DNA from: Rufibacter immobilis
Lineage (GTDB): Bacteria; Bacteroidota; Bacteroidia; Cytophagales; Hymenobacteraceae
Length of the DNA stretch: 64,000 nucleotides
Direction of reading: 5' to 3'
Assembly: GCF_003721565.1 (NCBI RefSeq)
Contig: NZ_RJJE01000017.1
Coordinates: 1 to 64,000, forward strand
In this document: positions 42,162 to 50,886 of the stretch, in pieces
Layout of the letters: the number at the start of each line of letters is the position of its first letter
Position numbering within the stretch: position 1 is the stretch's first letter
The notes under the pieces: model-generated
Databases searched by the model: none
What the model was told of the DNA's origin: nothing
Seen by the model: the letters and a program-made list of their open reading frames with translations, nothing else
Program-made: the position numbers and the translations under genes

Positions 42162-44512
42162 CAGAATTTAAAGTTATAGGTCACGGACGGGATCACGGGG
42201 AACAGCGACACCTGTTTGGCCACAAAACCGGTGATCAGGTCAGAATCTTCCTCCTGTAGGGTTTCAAAATACACGAAGTAGGGGTTGCGGCGGTTATAGG
42301 CATTGTACACGCTGAAGGTAAGGTCTGAGCTGCCGCGTTTGGGCCGCAGTTTCAGCACCAAGCCCAGGTCCAGGCGGTGATAAGCCGCCAGCCGGAACGA
42401 GTTCCTTTCTGGGTAAACCGGGATCACGGTGTAATCTTCGCCGGGCACATCCTGGAAAATGAAGCGCTGTACGGGCAGTGAAAAAGCGTTGCCTGTGCCG
42501 TACACAAACGTGGCGGTGGCGCTCACGCGTTTGCTCACCTCCTGGATGGCCACAATGGAAAGGTCGTGGCGGCGGTCAAAGCGGGTGGGGAAGGTCTTGC
42601 CGTTGTTGATGTCTGGGAACGTGCGGTTGCTCCAGGAGAGGGTGTAGCCAATCCAGCCGGTGGTTTTGCCGTCTTTCTTCTCCACGTAAAACTCCTGCCC
42701 GTAGCTCTCGCCGGAACCAAACACAAACTCCTGTTCCAGCTCGTTGTTCCCAAAAATCTGGGCTCCGTCGCGCAGGTCCAGCTGGTGGTTCATCTTCTTG
42801 TAATAAGCCTCGGTACTGAACAGATATTTGTCTTTGTAAAGCTTGGTGAGGCCCAGCGTATACTGGTCTGAGCGCTGCGGCCGTACGCCGGGGCTGGAGG
42901 GATACCAGATGTCGGTGGGGAGGGAGGCCCCGGAGTTGGAGATGAGGTGCACGTATTGGTACATGCGGGTGTAATTGCCCTTGAGCGTGAGCGTTTCAGA
43001 GAGGCGGTAACTGGCGGCGGCCCGGGGCTCCAGACCCAGAAAGTTTTTGCCGCCGTTCACAAAGCCAGACAGGCGCAAGCCGTAGCTCAGGGTGAATGAG
43101 GGGCTGAAGGTCCAGTCATCAGACACGTAGGCGCCGTATTCCTGGCCGGTGTAGGTGTTGCCCGCATTCTCGTTCACAGATCCGTCCTGGCTCGTGGATT
43201 CCAGACGGCCCACCGTGAAGGTATGGTCTGTGATGGCCCCGCCAAACCGCAGGTGGTGTTTGTCTGAGGCGATGTACTCAAAATCTGATTTCAGGCTGAA
43301 GTCTGTGATGTTGGAGGTGAGGCTGAACGAGTAAATGTCCAGTTGGTTCTGGATCTGGTACTCATAGTTAGACGCTGAGAAGGTGGTGTTCACGAAGAAC
43401 CGGGGCGAAAACTGGTGCATCCAACGGGCCGAGGCCACCCGGTTGCCCCAGTTGAAGTTGAAATTGAAGTTCTCGTCATCGAATTTGAAATAATCGCGGC
43501 CGTAGTAGCCGCTGAAGAACAGACGGTCGTTGGGGCCCAGGTCAAACGTGGCTTTGGCGTTGAAATCGTAGAAGTAATAGTCGGGGATGGGGCTCCAGTC
43601 CGGGTCGTTTTCCTTGCCTTTGTTGATCATGCGCGTGAACACATCCACGTACGTGCGGCGCCCCGAAATGAGAAAGGATGATTTGTCTTTCTGGATAGGG
43701 CCTTCCACAGTGAGGCGCGACGCGATGAGGCCAATGCCGCCGCTTACGTCAGTTTCCTTCCGGTTGCCTTCGCGCAGCTTTACGTCCAGCACGCTGGAGA
43801 GCCGCCCCCCAAACTGCGCCGGAAAGCCGCCTTTGTACAGCTCCACGCCCCGCACCGCATCTGGGTTGAACACACTGAAAAACCCGAACAGGTGGCTGGG
43901 GTTGTAGACCAGGGCATCGTCCAGGAGAACCAGGTTCTGGTCAGAGCTGCCGCCGCGCACAAACAGGCCGCTGCTGCCCTCGCCGCCGCTCTGTATGCCG
44001 GGTTTAAGCTGTAAGGTTTTGATGATGTCCACTTCGCCAAACAAAGCCGGCAAGAGTTTCGCCTCACGCGAGGAAAGCGTTTCCATGCTCATCTGGGGAG
44101 TGGAAAGCCGTTCCTGAAAAGTGTTGCGCTGGGCCTCCACCACTACTTCCTTTAGTTGGCTGGCGCTTTCCTGCAATTCAACGTTCAGGCGGGTGTTCCG
44201 CCGGAGGGTGATTTCTCTGGTCAATGTCTCAAACCCGAGGTAAGAGAACTGAATCTGGTAGGTGCCCGGCACTAGCGTAAGGGTGTACACGCCGTTGGTG
44301 TTGGTTTCCACGCCGTTGGTAGTACCCGCCACCGCCACACTGGCCCCAATCAAAACTTCCCCTGAAGCCGCCGAGCGGAGCGTTCCGGTAAGGGAAACCC
44401 GGTCCTGCGCCTTGGCCTGTAGCCCCGGTAACAGCAGCAGGAACAGAAAAAACAGGAAGAAATGCCTACACGCTGGCCACGGGGTATGGGTATGTTGGGT
44501 CTGGAAGTGCAC
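42161..44512 (-). CDS. TonB-dependent outer-membrane receptor with regulatory-like domain
   Basis: Outer-membrane receptor of 783 residues. A signal peptide (core FFLFFLFLLLLPGLQAKAQ) ends near residue 36. A carboxypeptidase-regulatory-like (CarbopepD_reg_2) domain follows: VSLTGTLRSAASGEVLIGAS and GVYTLTLVPGTYQIQFSYLG. The plug has GGEGSSGLFVRGGSSDQN and VLLDDALVYNPSHLFGFFSV, and the C-terminal barrel ends in VTYNFKF with a terminal aromatic. It imports an unknown large or scarce ligand. It forms an operon with the DUF4249 gene (1-base overlap). Confidence 0.92.
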   Translation of the reverse strand: MHFQTQHTHTPWPACRHFFLFFLFLLLLPGLQAKAQDRVSLTGTLRSAASGEVLIGASVAVAGTTNGVETNTNGVYTLTLVPGTYQIQFSYLGFETLTREITLRRNTRLNVELQESASQLKEVVVEAQRNTFQERLSTPQMSMETLSSREAKLLPALFGEVDIIKTLQLKPGIQSGGEGSSGLFVRGGSSDQNLVLLDDALVYNPSHLFGFFSVFNPDAVRGVELYKGGFPAQFGGRLSSVLDVKLREGNRKETDVSGGIGLIASRLTVEGPIQKDKSSFLISGRRTYVDVFTRMINKGKENDPDWSPIPDYYFYDFNAKATFDLGPNDRLFFSGYYGRDYFKFDDENFNFNFNWGNRVASARWMHQFSPRFFVNTTFSASNYEYQIQNQLDIYSFSLTSNITDFSLKSDFEYIASDKHHLRFGGAITDHTFTVGRLESTSQDGSVNENAGNTYTGQEYGAYVSDDWTFSPSFTLSYGLRLSGFVNGGKNFLGLEPRAAASYRLSETLTLKGNYTRMYQYVHLISNSGASLPTDIWYPSSPGVRPQRSDQYTLGLTKLYKDKYLFSTEAYYKKMNHQLDLRDGAQIFGNNELEQEFVFGSGESYGQEFYVEKKDGKTTGWIGYTLSWSNRTFPDINNGKTFPTRFDRRHDLSIVAIQEVSKRVSATATFVYGTGNAFSLPVQRFIFQDVPGEDYTVIPVYPERNSFRLAAYHRLDLGLVLKLRPKRGSSDLTFSVYNAYNRRNPYFVYFETLQEEDSDLITGFVAKQVSLFPVIPSVTYNFKF

Positions 44513-44729
44513 GCTTGAGAAGGTCAGATTTAAACCATAACGCCTAAACCCTCCATTTGTTTTTACGGAATGAAGGGGGTAGGCTGCTGTGTTTCAGCTT
44601 TCTTTAAGGTGGGCGGTACTTGTTAGCAGGAAGATAGTAAAAATATGCCAGAGAAGGCAGCGGGTAGAAGCCATCACGTAAAGTCTCCGCCTTCTGTGTT
44701 CTAAACTATTTGCCTAACCAAGGAGCGGT

Positions 44730-44769
44730 GCGTTTAGGAGCCGTTTTTGAAAAAGGAGCCGCTAAACGC
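44730..44769. repeat. palindromic element, symmetric but imperfect copy
   Basis: Outer arms gcgtttag / ctaaacgc pair perfectly; the inner parts gagccg and gagccg do not, so the copy is partly decayed. Confidence 0.72.
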
Positions 44770-44776
44770 AAGAACT

Positions 44777-44965
44777 ATGGCAAGAGCATCAGAACATAAT
44801 AAGGGTATTCATATAGAATGCGATAACCAAGAACAGTTTAAAAGGAAAACCCTGCGTTTAAGGGCCGTTTTTCTGAAAACAGCCCCTAAACGCAGGGTAG
44901 ATCTGTTGCTCATTCTTAATGGTGAACCCCACTTGCCAGGGGCGAACGGAGGATCATATCAATAA
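44777..44965 (+). CDS. possible small protein interrupted by a palindromic element
   Basis: A 62-codon frame, MARASEHNKGIHIECDNQEQ at its start, with the palindromic element 44849-44898 read through in frame as the segment TLRLRAVFLKTAPKRR. The tail VDLLLILNGEPHLPGANGG looks protein-like. If real, the ancestral protein without the element would be about 46 residues. No family is recognised and no ribosome-binding site is seen; it may be chance. The KTAPKR stretch is the same one the element encodes in ArgS and MenA. Confidence 0.3.
   Translation: MARASEHNKGIHIECDNQEQFKRKTLRLRAVFLKTAPKRRVDLLLILNGEPHLPGANGGSYQ
44849..44898. repeat. palindromic element, symmetric copy
   Basis: Stem accctgcgtttaagggc / gcccctaaacgcagggt. 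It lies 94 bases past the stop of the minus-strand M61 gene. Confidence 0.87.
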
Positions 44966-44991
44966 CTAAGCAGTCTGCAGATACTTTACTT

Positions 44992-46857
44992 CTACAGGTT
45001 GGAATACAGCCAGGCCTGTCTCAGGGCCAGTTGCGCAGGCGTGGCGTTAGGGTCTGGGGTGAGCAAATGCGAGACCGTTTCATCTGCGGCCACCAGGTTC
45101 GCCTTCAGCTCTACCGGTTTCACGGTGCCGCTGGCATCTTTGCGGCCCACCACTATGGTGAGCGGGCTGCCTTCCTTGCCGTGGAGCACGTGCTTGTTGA
45201 TGAGTTCAGTGGCGTTGCTCAGCTTCACGTCTTCGCCGTTGATCTGCCAGAGCTGGTCACCGGCTTTGTAGCCCATCTGCCTCCCAAAGGAGTTGAGGTT
45301 CTCGGTGCTGGCAATGATGAGGTGGCCCGAGGCCTGGTCATAGCCAATGGTAGGCTTGCCCAGGGAAATGCGCTTCTGCAATCCGCTCGGTTTATAGGTA
45401 ATGCCCACTTTCTGGAACAGCTCTGCGTACGGCAGTTGCTCCGCGCCCTCCACGTATCTCTTGAAGAAATCTCTGATCTCGGGGTAGGTAAGGGCGGTGA
45501 TTTTGTCAAACAGCTCCTCGTCCTTGAACGACTTGTCTTTGCCGTAGGTCTGGCTCAGGTCATTCATGAGGTTCCGGATGCCGTATTTGCCGCCAGAAAG
45601 CTCGCGCAGCCTGATGTCCAGGGCCATGCCAATGAGCGCGCCTTTCTGGTACACGTTGCCGTACTGCTTTTCGTGCTTGTCCAGGGCGCCCAGGCTCAGC
45701 TCGGTGAAGGCCAGGGCATCATTGTACTGCTGCTGGGAAGCCACAATCTTGCTGCGCAGCTCAGAAAGGAAATCAGGGAGTTCTTTCAGACGCTGGTTTA
45801 CCTGCACGTGGTGCGCGAAGTACTCGGTTACGCCTTCGTACATCCAGAGGTGCTTAGACATCTTGGGGTTGCTGAAATCAAAGTTCCCGATCTCCTCTGA
45901 GTGGATGTTGAGCGGCGTCACAATGTGGAAGAACTCGTGGGCGGCAATATTCCGCACCTGTTCGGCCAGCATGGACGGCGGCATCTCCGGGAAGTAATAC
46001 ACAGAGGAGTAGGAGTGCTCCAGCGCGCCGTAAGAGCCGGTGCGGTTCTGCTTGTTGTCTATGTAAATGAGGAAGGCGTATTTGTCTACCGGCAGCTTGC
46101 CGCCCAGGTAGTTTTTCTGCGCTTCCAGAATGGTCTGGATGCCCTGCGCCAGGTTTTTGGAGCGGGCCCCACCGCCGCCGGCGTAGGTAGAGATGAGCAC
46201 CTCGGCGTTGCCTACTTTGAGCATGGCCGTGTCTGGGCGGCTGTAGAGCATGGGCGCGTCTACCAGGTCATTGTAGTTCTGGAGCAGGTACGTGTCTGAG
46301 GTGGCCGTGGAATTGGTGGTTCTGAGCGGCGTGGCCCCGTAGAAATCCTGCGGCTTGGTCACCGTGATCTGGTAAGGCTCCTTGGAACGGTTGGCGAAAT
46401 ACCCGAAGAACCCGTGCGTGTTGATCAGGAACACTTTGCCTTCCTCAATGTCTGTGGCGGCGGGCTCAAACACGATGTCCTCTTTCTTGGGGGTGTCCCA
46501 GGTGTCGTCTACCAGGTAGGTGAGGCGGGCCAGTTTCTTGGCTTTCTTGATCTTCCAGGTGTTCTGGTCCAGGCGCTCCACGCTCAGTTTCTTGCCTTTC
46601 TTGTCATAGGCCGCAAACTCAGACACAAACTTCCCGAAGTCATACACCGCGTACGTGCCCGGCACCATCTTTGGCATGTGGTAGAGCACTTCGTCCTCTT
46701 TGAAGTCTGGGGTGATGAGGGTCACTTGCAGTTTGTCGTCCTTCACCTGCGTGAGGTCCAGGGAGAATCTGTAGGTGGGGGTGGCATTGTTCTGCGCCAG
46801 CAGGGGGGAGTGCAGGAGGGCGGCGAACGCCAGGGCCGCCAGTGATTTTTTGAACAT
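44992..46857 (-). CDS. M61-family (glycyl aminopeptidase-type) metallopeptidase
   Basis: Exported zinc aminopeptidase of 621 residues. A signal peptide (ALAFAALLHSPLLAQ) opens the protein. The catalytic motif HEFFH is at residues 307-311, followed by the third-ligand region LWMYEGVTEYFAHHV. A C-terminal PDZ domain (about residues 500-580) contains GRQMGYKAGDQLWQINGED. The N-terminal beta domain of M61 precedes the catalytic domain. It probably trims peptides in the periplasm. Monocistronic, ending at the palindromic element 44849-44898. Confidence 0.92.
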   Translation of the reverse strand: MFKKSLAALAFAALLHSPLLAQNNATPTYRFSLDLTQVKDDKLQVTLITPDFKEDEVLYHMPKMVPGTYAVYDFGKFVSEFAAYDKKGKKLSVERLDQNTWKIKKAKKLARLTYLVDDTWDTPKKEDIVFEPAATDIEEGKVFLINTHGFFGYFANRSKEPYQITVTKPQDFYGATPLRTTNSTATSDTYLLQNYNDLVDAPMLYSRPDTAMLKVGNAEVLISTYAGGGGARSKNLAQGIQTILEAQKNYLGGKLPVDKYAFLIYIDNKQNRTGSYGALEHSYSSVYYFPEMPPSMLAEQVRNIAAHEFFHIVTPLNIHSEEIGNFDFSNPKMSKHLWMYEGVTEYFAHHVQVNQRLKELPDFLSELRSKIVASQQQYNDALAFTELSLGALDKHEKQYGNVYQKGALIGMALDIRLRELSGGKYGIRNLMNDLSQTYGKDKSFKDEELFDKITALTYPEIRDFFKRYVEGAEQLPYAELFQKVGITYKPSGLQKRISLGKPTIGYDQASGHLIIASTENLNSFGRQMGYKAGDQLWQINGEDVKLSNATELINKHVLHGKEGSPLTIVVGRKDASGTVKPVELKANLVAADETVSHLLTPDPNATPAQLALRQAWLYSNL

Positions 46858-47039
46858 AGGAGTTAAATAACTGAGATTGCTAAGAAAACGAAAGTTATTG
46901 GGTTTAGGTACCTGCGCCGGCAGAAACCTTACGGCAGATTTTGGCCCAAAAAACGATAGCCTTCCCTGTTGGTCGGGCGCGGGGGCAAAAACTTACACCT
47001 TGTCCTGTATTGATTTGTAGTATGGACGGCAAAAGTTTG

Positions 47040-47077
47040 GGTTTAGGGGCCGTTTTTCCGGAATCAGGCCTAAACCG
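47040..47077. repeat. palindromic element, imperfect copy
   Basis: ggtttaggggccgtttttcc, then ggaatcaggcctaaacc; the outer arms ggtttagg / cctaaacc pair. Confidence 0.72.
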
Positions 47078-47175
47078 GAAGTGAGCGCACCCACTTGTTT
47101 TCTGCCGCACCAACCGCTGACTCAAATCAGTTTGGGAGTTACCGGAAATTTTATGGGCGGCCGTTTCCTTTGATT

Positions 47176-47215
47176 GCGTTTAGGGGCTCTTTTTTCAAAA
47201 ACAGCCCCTAAACGC
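47176..47215. repeat. palindromic element, symmetric copy
   Basis: Stem gcgtttaggggct / agcccctaaacgc with a T-rich/A-rich inner arm, 17 bases past the thioredoxin stop on the minus strand. Confidence 0.88.
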
Positions 47216-47231
47216 GTAGAGAAGATGCGTG

Positions 47232-47540
47232 CTACGGCAGATGCTGTTTTACCACCTGGCTCAGATGTTGGGCCGGTACCACCCCAGACTGCCGCCAGAG
47301 CTGCTTGCCCTGGTGGAAGAGCAGGAGCGTAGGAATGCCCTGCACCCGGTACTGCTGCGCCACCGCGGGGTTCTTGTCTACGTCAATCTTAATCACCTTC
47401 AGTTTCCCCTCGTACTGTTGCGCCACCTGTTGCAGAATGGGGGCCATGGTTTTGCAGGGGCCGCACCAATCGGCGTAAAAGTCTACCAGCACCGGCATGC
47501 CCGGGCTGTTGATGAGTTCCTGAAAAGATTTCTTAGGCAT
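47232..47540 (-). CDS. trxA: thioredoxin
   Basis: Small cytoplasmic dithiol reductase of 102 residues with the redox motif DFYADWCGPCKTMAPIL and the cis-proline region VQGIPTLLLFHQGK. I chose ATG 47540 (MPKKSFQELINS); the frame extends 15 residues upstream to 47585, but the extension is unlike thioredoxin. It stands alone and ends at a symmetric palindromic element. It could reduce the periplasmic or cytoplasmic thiol peroxidases nearby, but no operon link is visible. Confidence 0.92.
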   Translation of the reverse strand: MPKKSFQELINSPGMPVLVDFYADWCGPCKTMAPILQQVAQQYEGKLKVIKIDVDKNPAVAQQYRVQGIPTLLLFHQGKQLWRQSGVVPAQHLSQVVKQHLP

Positions 47541-47619
47541 GGTCTTGGCTACGATTGTTCTAGGCAAGTATACGGAAAAAGCCAATTCTTAGTGATAAGC
47601 CCCCCGTACAACCAGTAAG

Positions 47620-47656
47620 GCGATTAGGGGCTCTTTTTTCAAAACAGAGCCTGAAG
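47620..47656 (+). repeat. palindromic element, decayed copy
   Basis: gcgattaggggctctttttt / aaaacagagcctgaagc; the left arm is clear and the right arm partly decayed. It lies in the upstream region of the esterase gene. Confidence 0.6.
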
Positions 47657-47702
47657 CAGGCGGTTGACCAGGAACTTATCCTGGGGATAGATCCTTTTTT
47701 AT

Positions 47703-48938
47703 ATGAAACTCACCAAAGACTTTATTCCCTTGAAAACTATATTTTTATCAATGCTGCTGGCCATGACCTCGTGGTTTTCCTCCTGTAAGGAATCTGAGGT
47801 ACTGGAGGAAAAGCAGGTGCTGGAAACCCAGAAAGACCATCTGGTCTCGGCGGAGAAATTGACCACCATTCCGGCGGCCGGTTTGCGCGAAGTGGCCGTG
47901 TCTAACGGGCAGCCGCAGCTGGCCCAAATGGTCAAGTTTGATGTAGACGTGTACCGCCTGGTGTACCTGACCCAGTACAACGGGCAGGAGATCCAGGCCT
48001 CGGGGCTGATGGTGGTGCCGCTGAAGTTGACCCAGCCGGCGCCTATCCTGAGCGCCCACCACGGCACCACCTTTGACCAGAAGTACGCGCCCAGCAATTT
48101 CCAGCTCAGTTCCTTAACGGGTTTTGAGGCCTTCGGCGCAGCCGGTTACTTAACCCTGGTCCCCGACTTTATTGGCTACGGTAGCTCCAAGCACATTCTG
48201 CACCCGTACTATGATGTGCAGCACTCAGGTTTGGCGGTGGTAGACATGATTAAGGCGGGCAAATCTTTTTTCCAGAAGAACAACGTGAAGGCTTCTGACC
48301 AGCTTTTTCTGGCCGGTTATTCAGAAGGGGGCTACGTGACGTTGGCGGCCCAGAAAGAGATAGAGGAGAACCCGGAACACGGCCTGGCCGTCACGGCCAG
48401 CGGAGCCGGGGCCGGGGGCTATGATCTGGAAGGCATGTTGGGCCGCGTGGTATCTGGCGAGCCTTACGACTATCCGGCTAATTTGGCGTTTATTTTGCAG
48501 GCCTACAACAAGGCCTACAACTGGAACCGCCCCCTCACCGACTTCTTTCAGGAGCCCAACGCCACCCGCATTCAGGAACTGATAGATGGCACGCGCACCA
48601 GCGGTTCCATCAACTCGGCGCTGTCCAAAGACCCGGCCAAGCTGTTCAACCCCACTTTCCTGGCCGGCCTACGGGGCGATGGGGAACAGGCCCTGAAAGA
48701 GGCGTTGAAAAAAAACAGTCTGAAAAACTTCGTGCCTAAGAGCCCTACCAGAATGTACCACGGCACCGCAGATCCTATGGTGCCGTTTGAGAATTCCCAA
48801 GCCACGTATGATGCCATGAAAGCCGCGGGAGCAACCAACGTTAAGTTTATTCCCATCAAAGGCGGCACCCACTTCAGCAGCCTGGAGCCCATGATCAAAG
48901 ACCTGATTCCCTGGATGGAAGGTCTGCGAAACCAGTAA
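47703..48938 (+). CDS. alpha/beta hydrolase lipoprotein (secretory lipase-like)
   Basis: Exported esterase/lipase-like protein of 411 residues. The signal sequence ends near SWFSSC, giving a lipid anchor at about residue 27. The hydrolase core has an oxyanion region SAHHGTTFDQ near residue 118, the nucleophile elbow AGYSEGGYVTLA near residue 205, and a late Asp/His pair in YHGTADPMVP and KGGTHFSS. It resembles fungal-type secretory lipases. Substrate unknown. It ends at a strong terminator. Confidence 0.87.
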   Translation: MKLTKDFIPLKTIFLSMLLAMTSWFSSCKESEVLEEKQVLETQKDHLVSAEKLTTIPAAGLREVAVSNGQPQLAQMVKFDVDVYRLVYLTQYNGQEIQASGLMVVPLKLTQPAPILSAHHGTTFDQKYAPSNFQLSSLTGFEAFGAAGYLTLVPDFIGYGSSKHILHPYYDVQHSGLAVVDMIKAGKSFFQKNNVKASDQLFLAGYSEGGYVTLAAQKEIEENPEHGLAVTASGAGAGGYDLEGMLGRVVSGEPYDYPANLAFILQAYNKAYNWNRPLTDFFQEPNATRIQELIDGTRTSGSINSALSKDPAKLFNPTFLAGLRGDGEQALKEALKKNSLKNFVPKSPTRMYHGTADPMVPFENSQATYDAMKAAGATNVKFIPIKGGTHFSSLEPMIKDLIPWMEGLRNQ

Positions 48939-48955
48939 TTAAGAGTTAATTGCGG

Positions 48956-48988
48956 AAATCCCCGCCTCTTCAGAGGCGGGGATTTTTT
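48956..48988 (+). terminator. terminator of esterase gene
   Basis: Stem aaatccccgcctc / gaggcggggattt and a T run, 17 bases past the stop. Confidence 0.88.
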
Positions 48989-49159
48989 GTGCCTTTGCAT
49001 GTGCCAGTTGTTTCCCGGTTAAGTGGGTTGAGCGTGTGCATTTGGCTGAGAGGGTGTTGCTAGGTGATGTTTTCCCGTTTTTACCTTACCTTACAAGGCC
49101 AGGCTGCGTAGAAAGCAGCAAAAAGCAGTGCGCAGAGAACTGTTGAGAGTTACTTCCCC

Positions 49160-49173
49160 AAACATTTAAACAA
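49160..49173. promoter_or_regulatory. candidate operator upstream of crtZ
   Basis: AAACATTTAAACAA, 26 bases ahead of the crtZ ATG. It matches, apart from one extra T, each half of the inverted repeat in front of the carotenoid sigma-factor gene (50853-50885). A shared site for the MerR regulator encoded in the crtZ operon is an inference. Confidence 0.45.
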
Positions 49174-49199
49174 TTGGCCAGGCTTCTGGTTAAGAGAGT

Positions 49200-49649
49200 A
49201 TGCTGACGAACGCGGCGATAGTAATAGGAACCTTTGTGATCATGGAGCTGGTGGCGTGGGCGGTGCACAAGTATGTGTTACACGGTTTTCTGTGGAGCAT
49301 TCACAAGTCACACCACACGCGGCATAACCACCCCTTTGAGCTGAACGATGTCTCGTTTGCGTTCTACGGGGTAATTGCGGCACTCTGCTTTATCTACGGC
49401 TCTGAGAACATGGACTACCGGTTCTGGATAGGGACAGGCATCTCGCTGTATGGCGCGGCCTACTTCCTGGTGCATGATCTGTTCATCCACAGGCGGCTCA
49501 AGCTGTTTGGGAAAACCAGAAGCACCTACCTCCGGGCCTTGGATATTGCCCACAAAGTGCACCACAAAACCAGAGGCAGAGACGGCTCAGAGTCGTTCGG
49601 TATGCTGTGGGTGCATCCTAAATTCTTTCGTATCGCCCGGAAGCGTTAA
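49200..49649 (+). CDS. crtZ: beta-carotene 3-hydroxylase
   Basis: Membrane di-iron hydroxylase of 149 residues that adds 3-hydroxyl groups to carotenoid end rings. All four His boxes are present: VHKYVLH near residue 22, HKSHHTRH near residue 34, HDLFIHRR near residue 92 and AHKVHHKTRG near residue 116. Three to four membrane segments separate them. It is the first gene of a probable operon with the MerR regulator (29-base gap). The ketolase CrtW is at the far end of the locus; together they would give astaxanthin-type xanthophylls. Confidence 0.95.
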   Translation: MLTNAAIVIGTFVIMELVAWAVHKYVLHGFLWSIHKSHHTRHNHPFELNDVSFAFYGVIAALCFIYGSENMDYRFWIGTGISLYGAAYFLVHDLFIHRRLKLFGKTRSTYLRALDIAHKVHHKTRGRDGSESFGMLWVHPKFFRIARKR

Positions 49650-49678
49650 CTTTACGTTTCGTTTCTAAACTCTCTCCT

Positions 49679-50578
49679 GTGGCGCATTACTCTATTAAAG
49701 AGTTAGAGCATTTGTCTGGTATCAAAGCCCATACGCTTCGTATCTGGGAGCAGCGGTACCAACTGCTCAACCCAAAACGTACCCAGACCAACATTAGGTA
49801 TTATGACGATGCCGACCTTAAAAGTCTGCTCAACGTGGCGCTGCTGTACCAGGAGGGATACAAAATCTCCAAGATTGCCCAGCTTCCCCCGGAACAGGTA
49901 GCCCATGAAGTCCTGAAAGTAACCCAGGCCGAATTGGGCAAAGACCAGTACATGAGCCAGCTCATCATAGCCATGGTGGAGCTGGACGAAAGCCTGTTTG
50001 AGCGGGTCCTGAGCCGGGCCGTGCTGCAACTGGGGTTCCCAGTGGCGGTGCAGCAGGTGGTTTATCCGTTCCTGAACAAAATTGGGCTTCTCTGGCAGAC
50101 CAACAACATCACACCTGCGCATGAGCATTTCATGAGCCAGTTGATCAGGCAGAAAATGCTGGTAGCCATAGATGCCCAACAACTGCAACACGCGCCGGGA
50201 GCGCCTAAAGTCCTGCTGTATTTGCCTGAAGGGGAACTGCATGAGCTTTCCTTGCTGTACATGCACTACCAGTTCAGGGCCTTCGGATTCAAGACGTTGT
50301 ACCTGGGGCAGCATTTGCCGCTGTCAGATCTGGTGAAGGCTGCTGAGCAGTACCAGCCAGACTACCTGTGCTCTGTGTTTACCACCACCCCCTCCAGAAC
50401 AGAAGCGGAAGAGTATCTCTCCACCTTGCTGGAGCAGCTTCCAGGAGTGGAACTGCTGGTGAGTGGTTTTATCTTGCAGCCGTTCCAGGGGCAGTTGCCC
50501 ACCCGGGTGCACTACTTCCGGGAACTCATGGACTATGAAAATTGGCTAACCGCCCGGGCAGCGGCCGTCACCAATTAG
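49679..50578 (+). CDS. MerR-family regulator with B12-binding domain (CarH/LitR-type)
   Basis: Transcription regulator of 299 residues, probably an adenosylcobalamin-based light sensor that represses carotenoid genes in the dark. It starts at GTG 49679. Residues 1-70 are a MerR winged helix (YSIKELEHLSGIKAHTLRIW, RYYDDADL). A helical bundle follows with the W-x9-EH motif (LWQTNNITPAHEHFMSQL, near residue 140) that caps the upper face of AdoCbl in CarH. A Rossmann-like cobalamin domain with GELHELSLLYMH (candidate lower-axial His) follows. Located between crtZ and the ECF sigma gene. Light sensing is inferred from the motifs. Confidence 0.9.
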   Translation: MAHYSIKELEHLSGIKAHTLRIWEQRYQLLNPKRTQTNIRYYDDADLKSLLNVALLYQEGYKISKIAQLPPEQVAHEVLKVTQAELGKDQYMSQLIIAMVELDESLFERVLSRAVLQLGFPVAVQQVVYPFLNKIGLLWQTNNITPAHEHFMSQLIRQKMLVAIDAQQLQHAPGAPKVLLYLPEGELHELSLLYMHYQFRAFGFKTLYLGQHLPLSDLVKAAEQYQPDYLCSVFTTTPSRTEAEEYLSTLLEQLPGVELLVSGFILQPFQGQLPTRVHYFRELMDYENWLTARAAAVTN

Positions 50579-50588
50579 CTCTCCACTT

Positions 50589-50661
50589 CTAAAAAGCCTT
50601 GCCTGCGTTTAGGGGCTGTTTTTCCAAAAACGGCCTCTAAACGCAGGCAAGGCTTTTTTAG
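50589..50661. repeat. palindromic element, symmetric copy with long extension
   Basis: The longest stem in the window: the core is extended by 16-18 locus-specific base pairs, ctaaaaagccttgcctg on the left and its complement on the right, ending in A/T tracts. It follows the MerR gene by 11 bases and is an evident terminator. Confidence 0.9.
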
Positions 50662-50852
50662 CACCTTCCTAAAGGGCTAGAAAAGACCGCTTGTTCCTAA
50701 GTTAAAATTACTCAGTTCAATAAAGGTCATTCCTCTTGTTGCCCTGCTTAGGGTTCAATGATGCTCCATGGGTTTCTGTGTTGATTATTTTGTTTAATCA
50801 TCCAAAAAATATCTTAAGCATTTATAGCTAAATAAAATTTGATATCGTAATA

Positions 50853-50885
50853 TTGTTTAACGTTTACTTGATAAACATTAAACAA
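50853..50885. promoter_or_regulatory. inverted repeat operator candidate before sigma factor gene
   Basis: Two 13-mers face each other: TTGTTTAACGTTT (50853-50865) and AAACATTAAACAA (50873-50885), complementary at 12 of 13 positions, with a 7-base spacer. It ends one base before the sigma-gene ATG (50887), so a bound repressor would block expression. A single copy of the same word lies ahead of crtZ. Confidence 0.6.
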
Positions 50886-50886
50886 A

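Larger units (their letters stand above)
44513..44991. other. region between M61 peptidase and TonB receptor genes
   Basis: A 479-base gap holding the receptor promoter, two palindromic elements (44730-44769 and 44849-44898), and a low-confidence 62-codon frame at 44777-44965 in which the second element is read in frame. Confidence 0.5.
46858..47231. other. intergenic region between M61 and thioredoxin genes
   Basis: A 374-base gap. It should carry the M61 promoter on the minus strand, a degenerate palindromic element (47040-47077) and a symmetric one (47176-47215) that probably terminates the thioredoxin transcript. No gene is seen; the 73-codon frame there is built from an element. Confidence 0.55.
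50579..50886. promoter_or_regulatory. AT-rich control region of sigma-crtIB operon
   Basis: A 308-base gap with a symmetric palindromic element at 50589-50661 (terminator of the MerR gene), an AT-rich stretch, and repeated TTGTTTAA words at 50790-50797 and 50853-50860, 63 bases apart (about six helical turns). The strong inverted repeat 50853-50885 abuts the sigma gene ATG. Confidence 0.6.

Noticed and set aside
45031-45900. 289-codon frame antisense to the M61 peptidase gene
   Set aside because: Length is explained by GC-rich third positions on the other strand; the M61 motifs make the minus strand certain.
46904-47125. 73-codon minus-strand frame upstream of the M61 gene
   Set aside because: Part of it is a palindromic element, and the rest has no protein-like features or start context.
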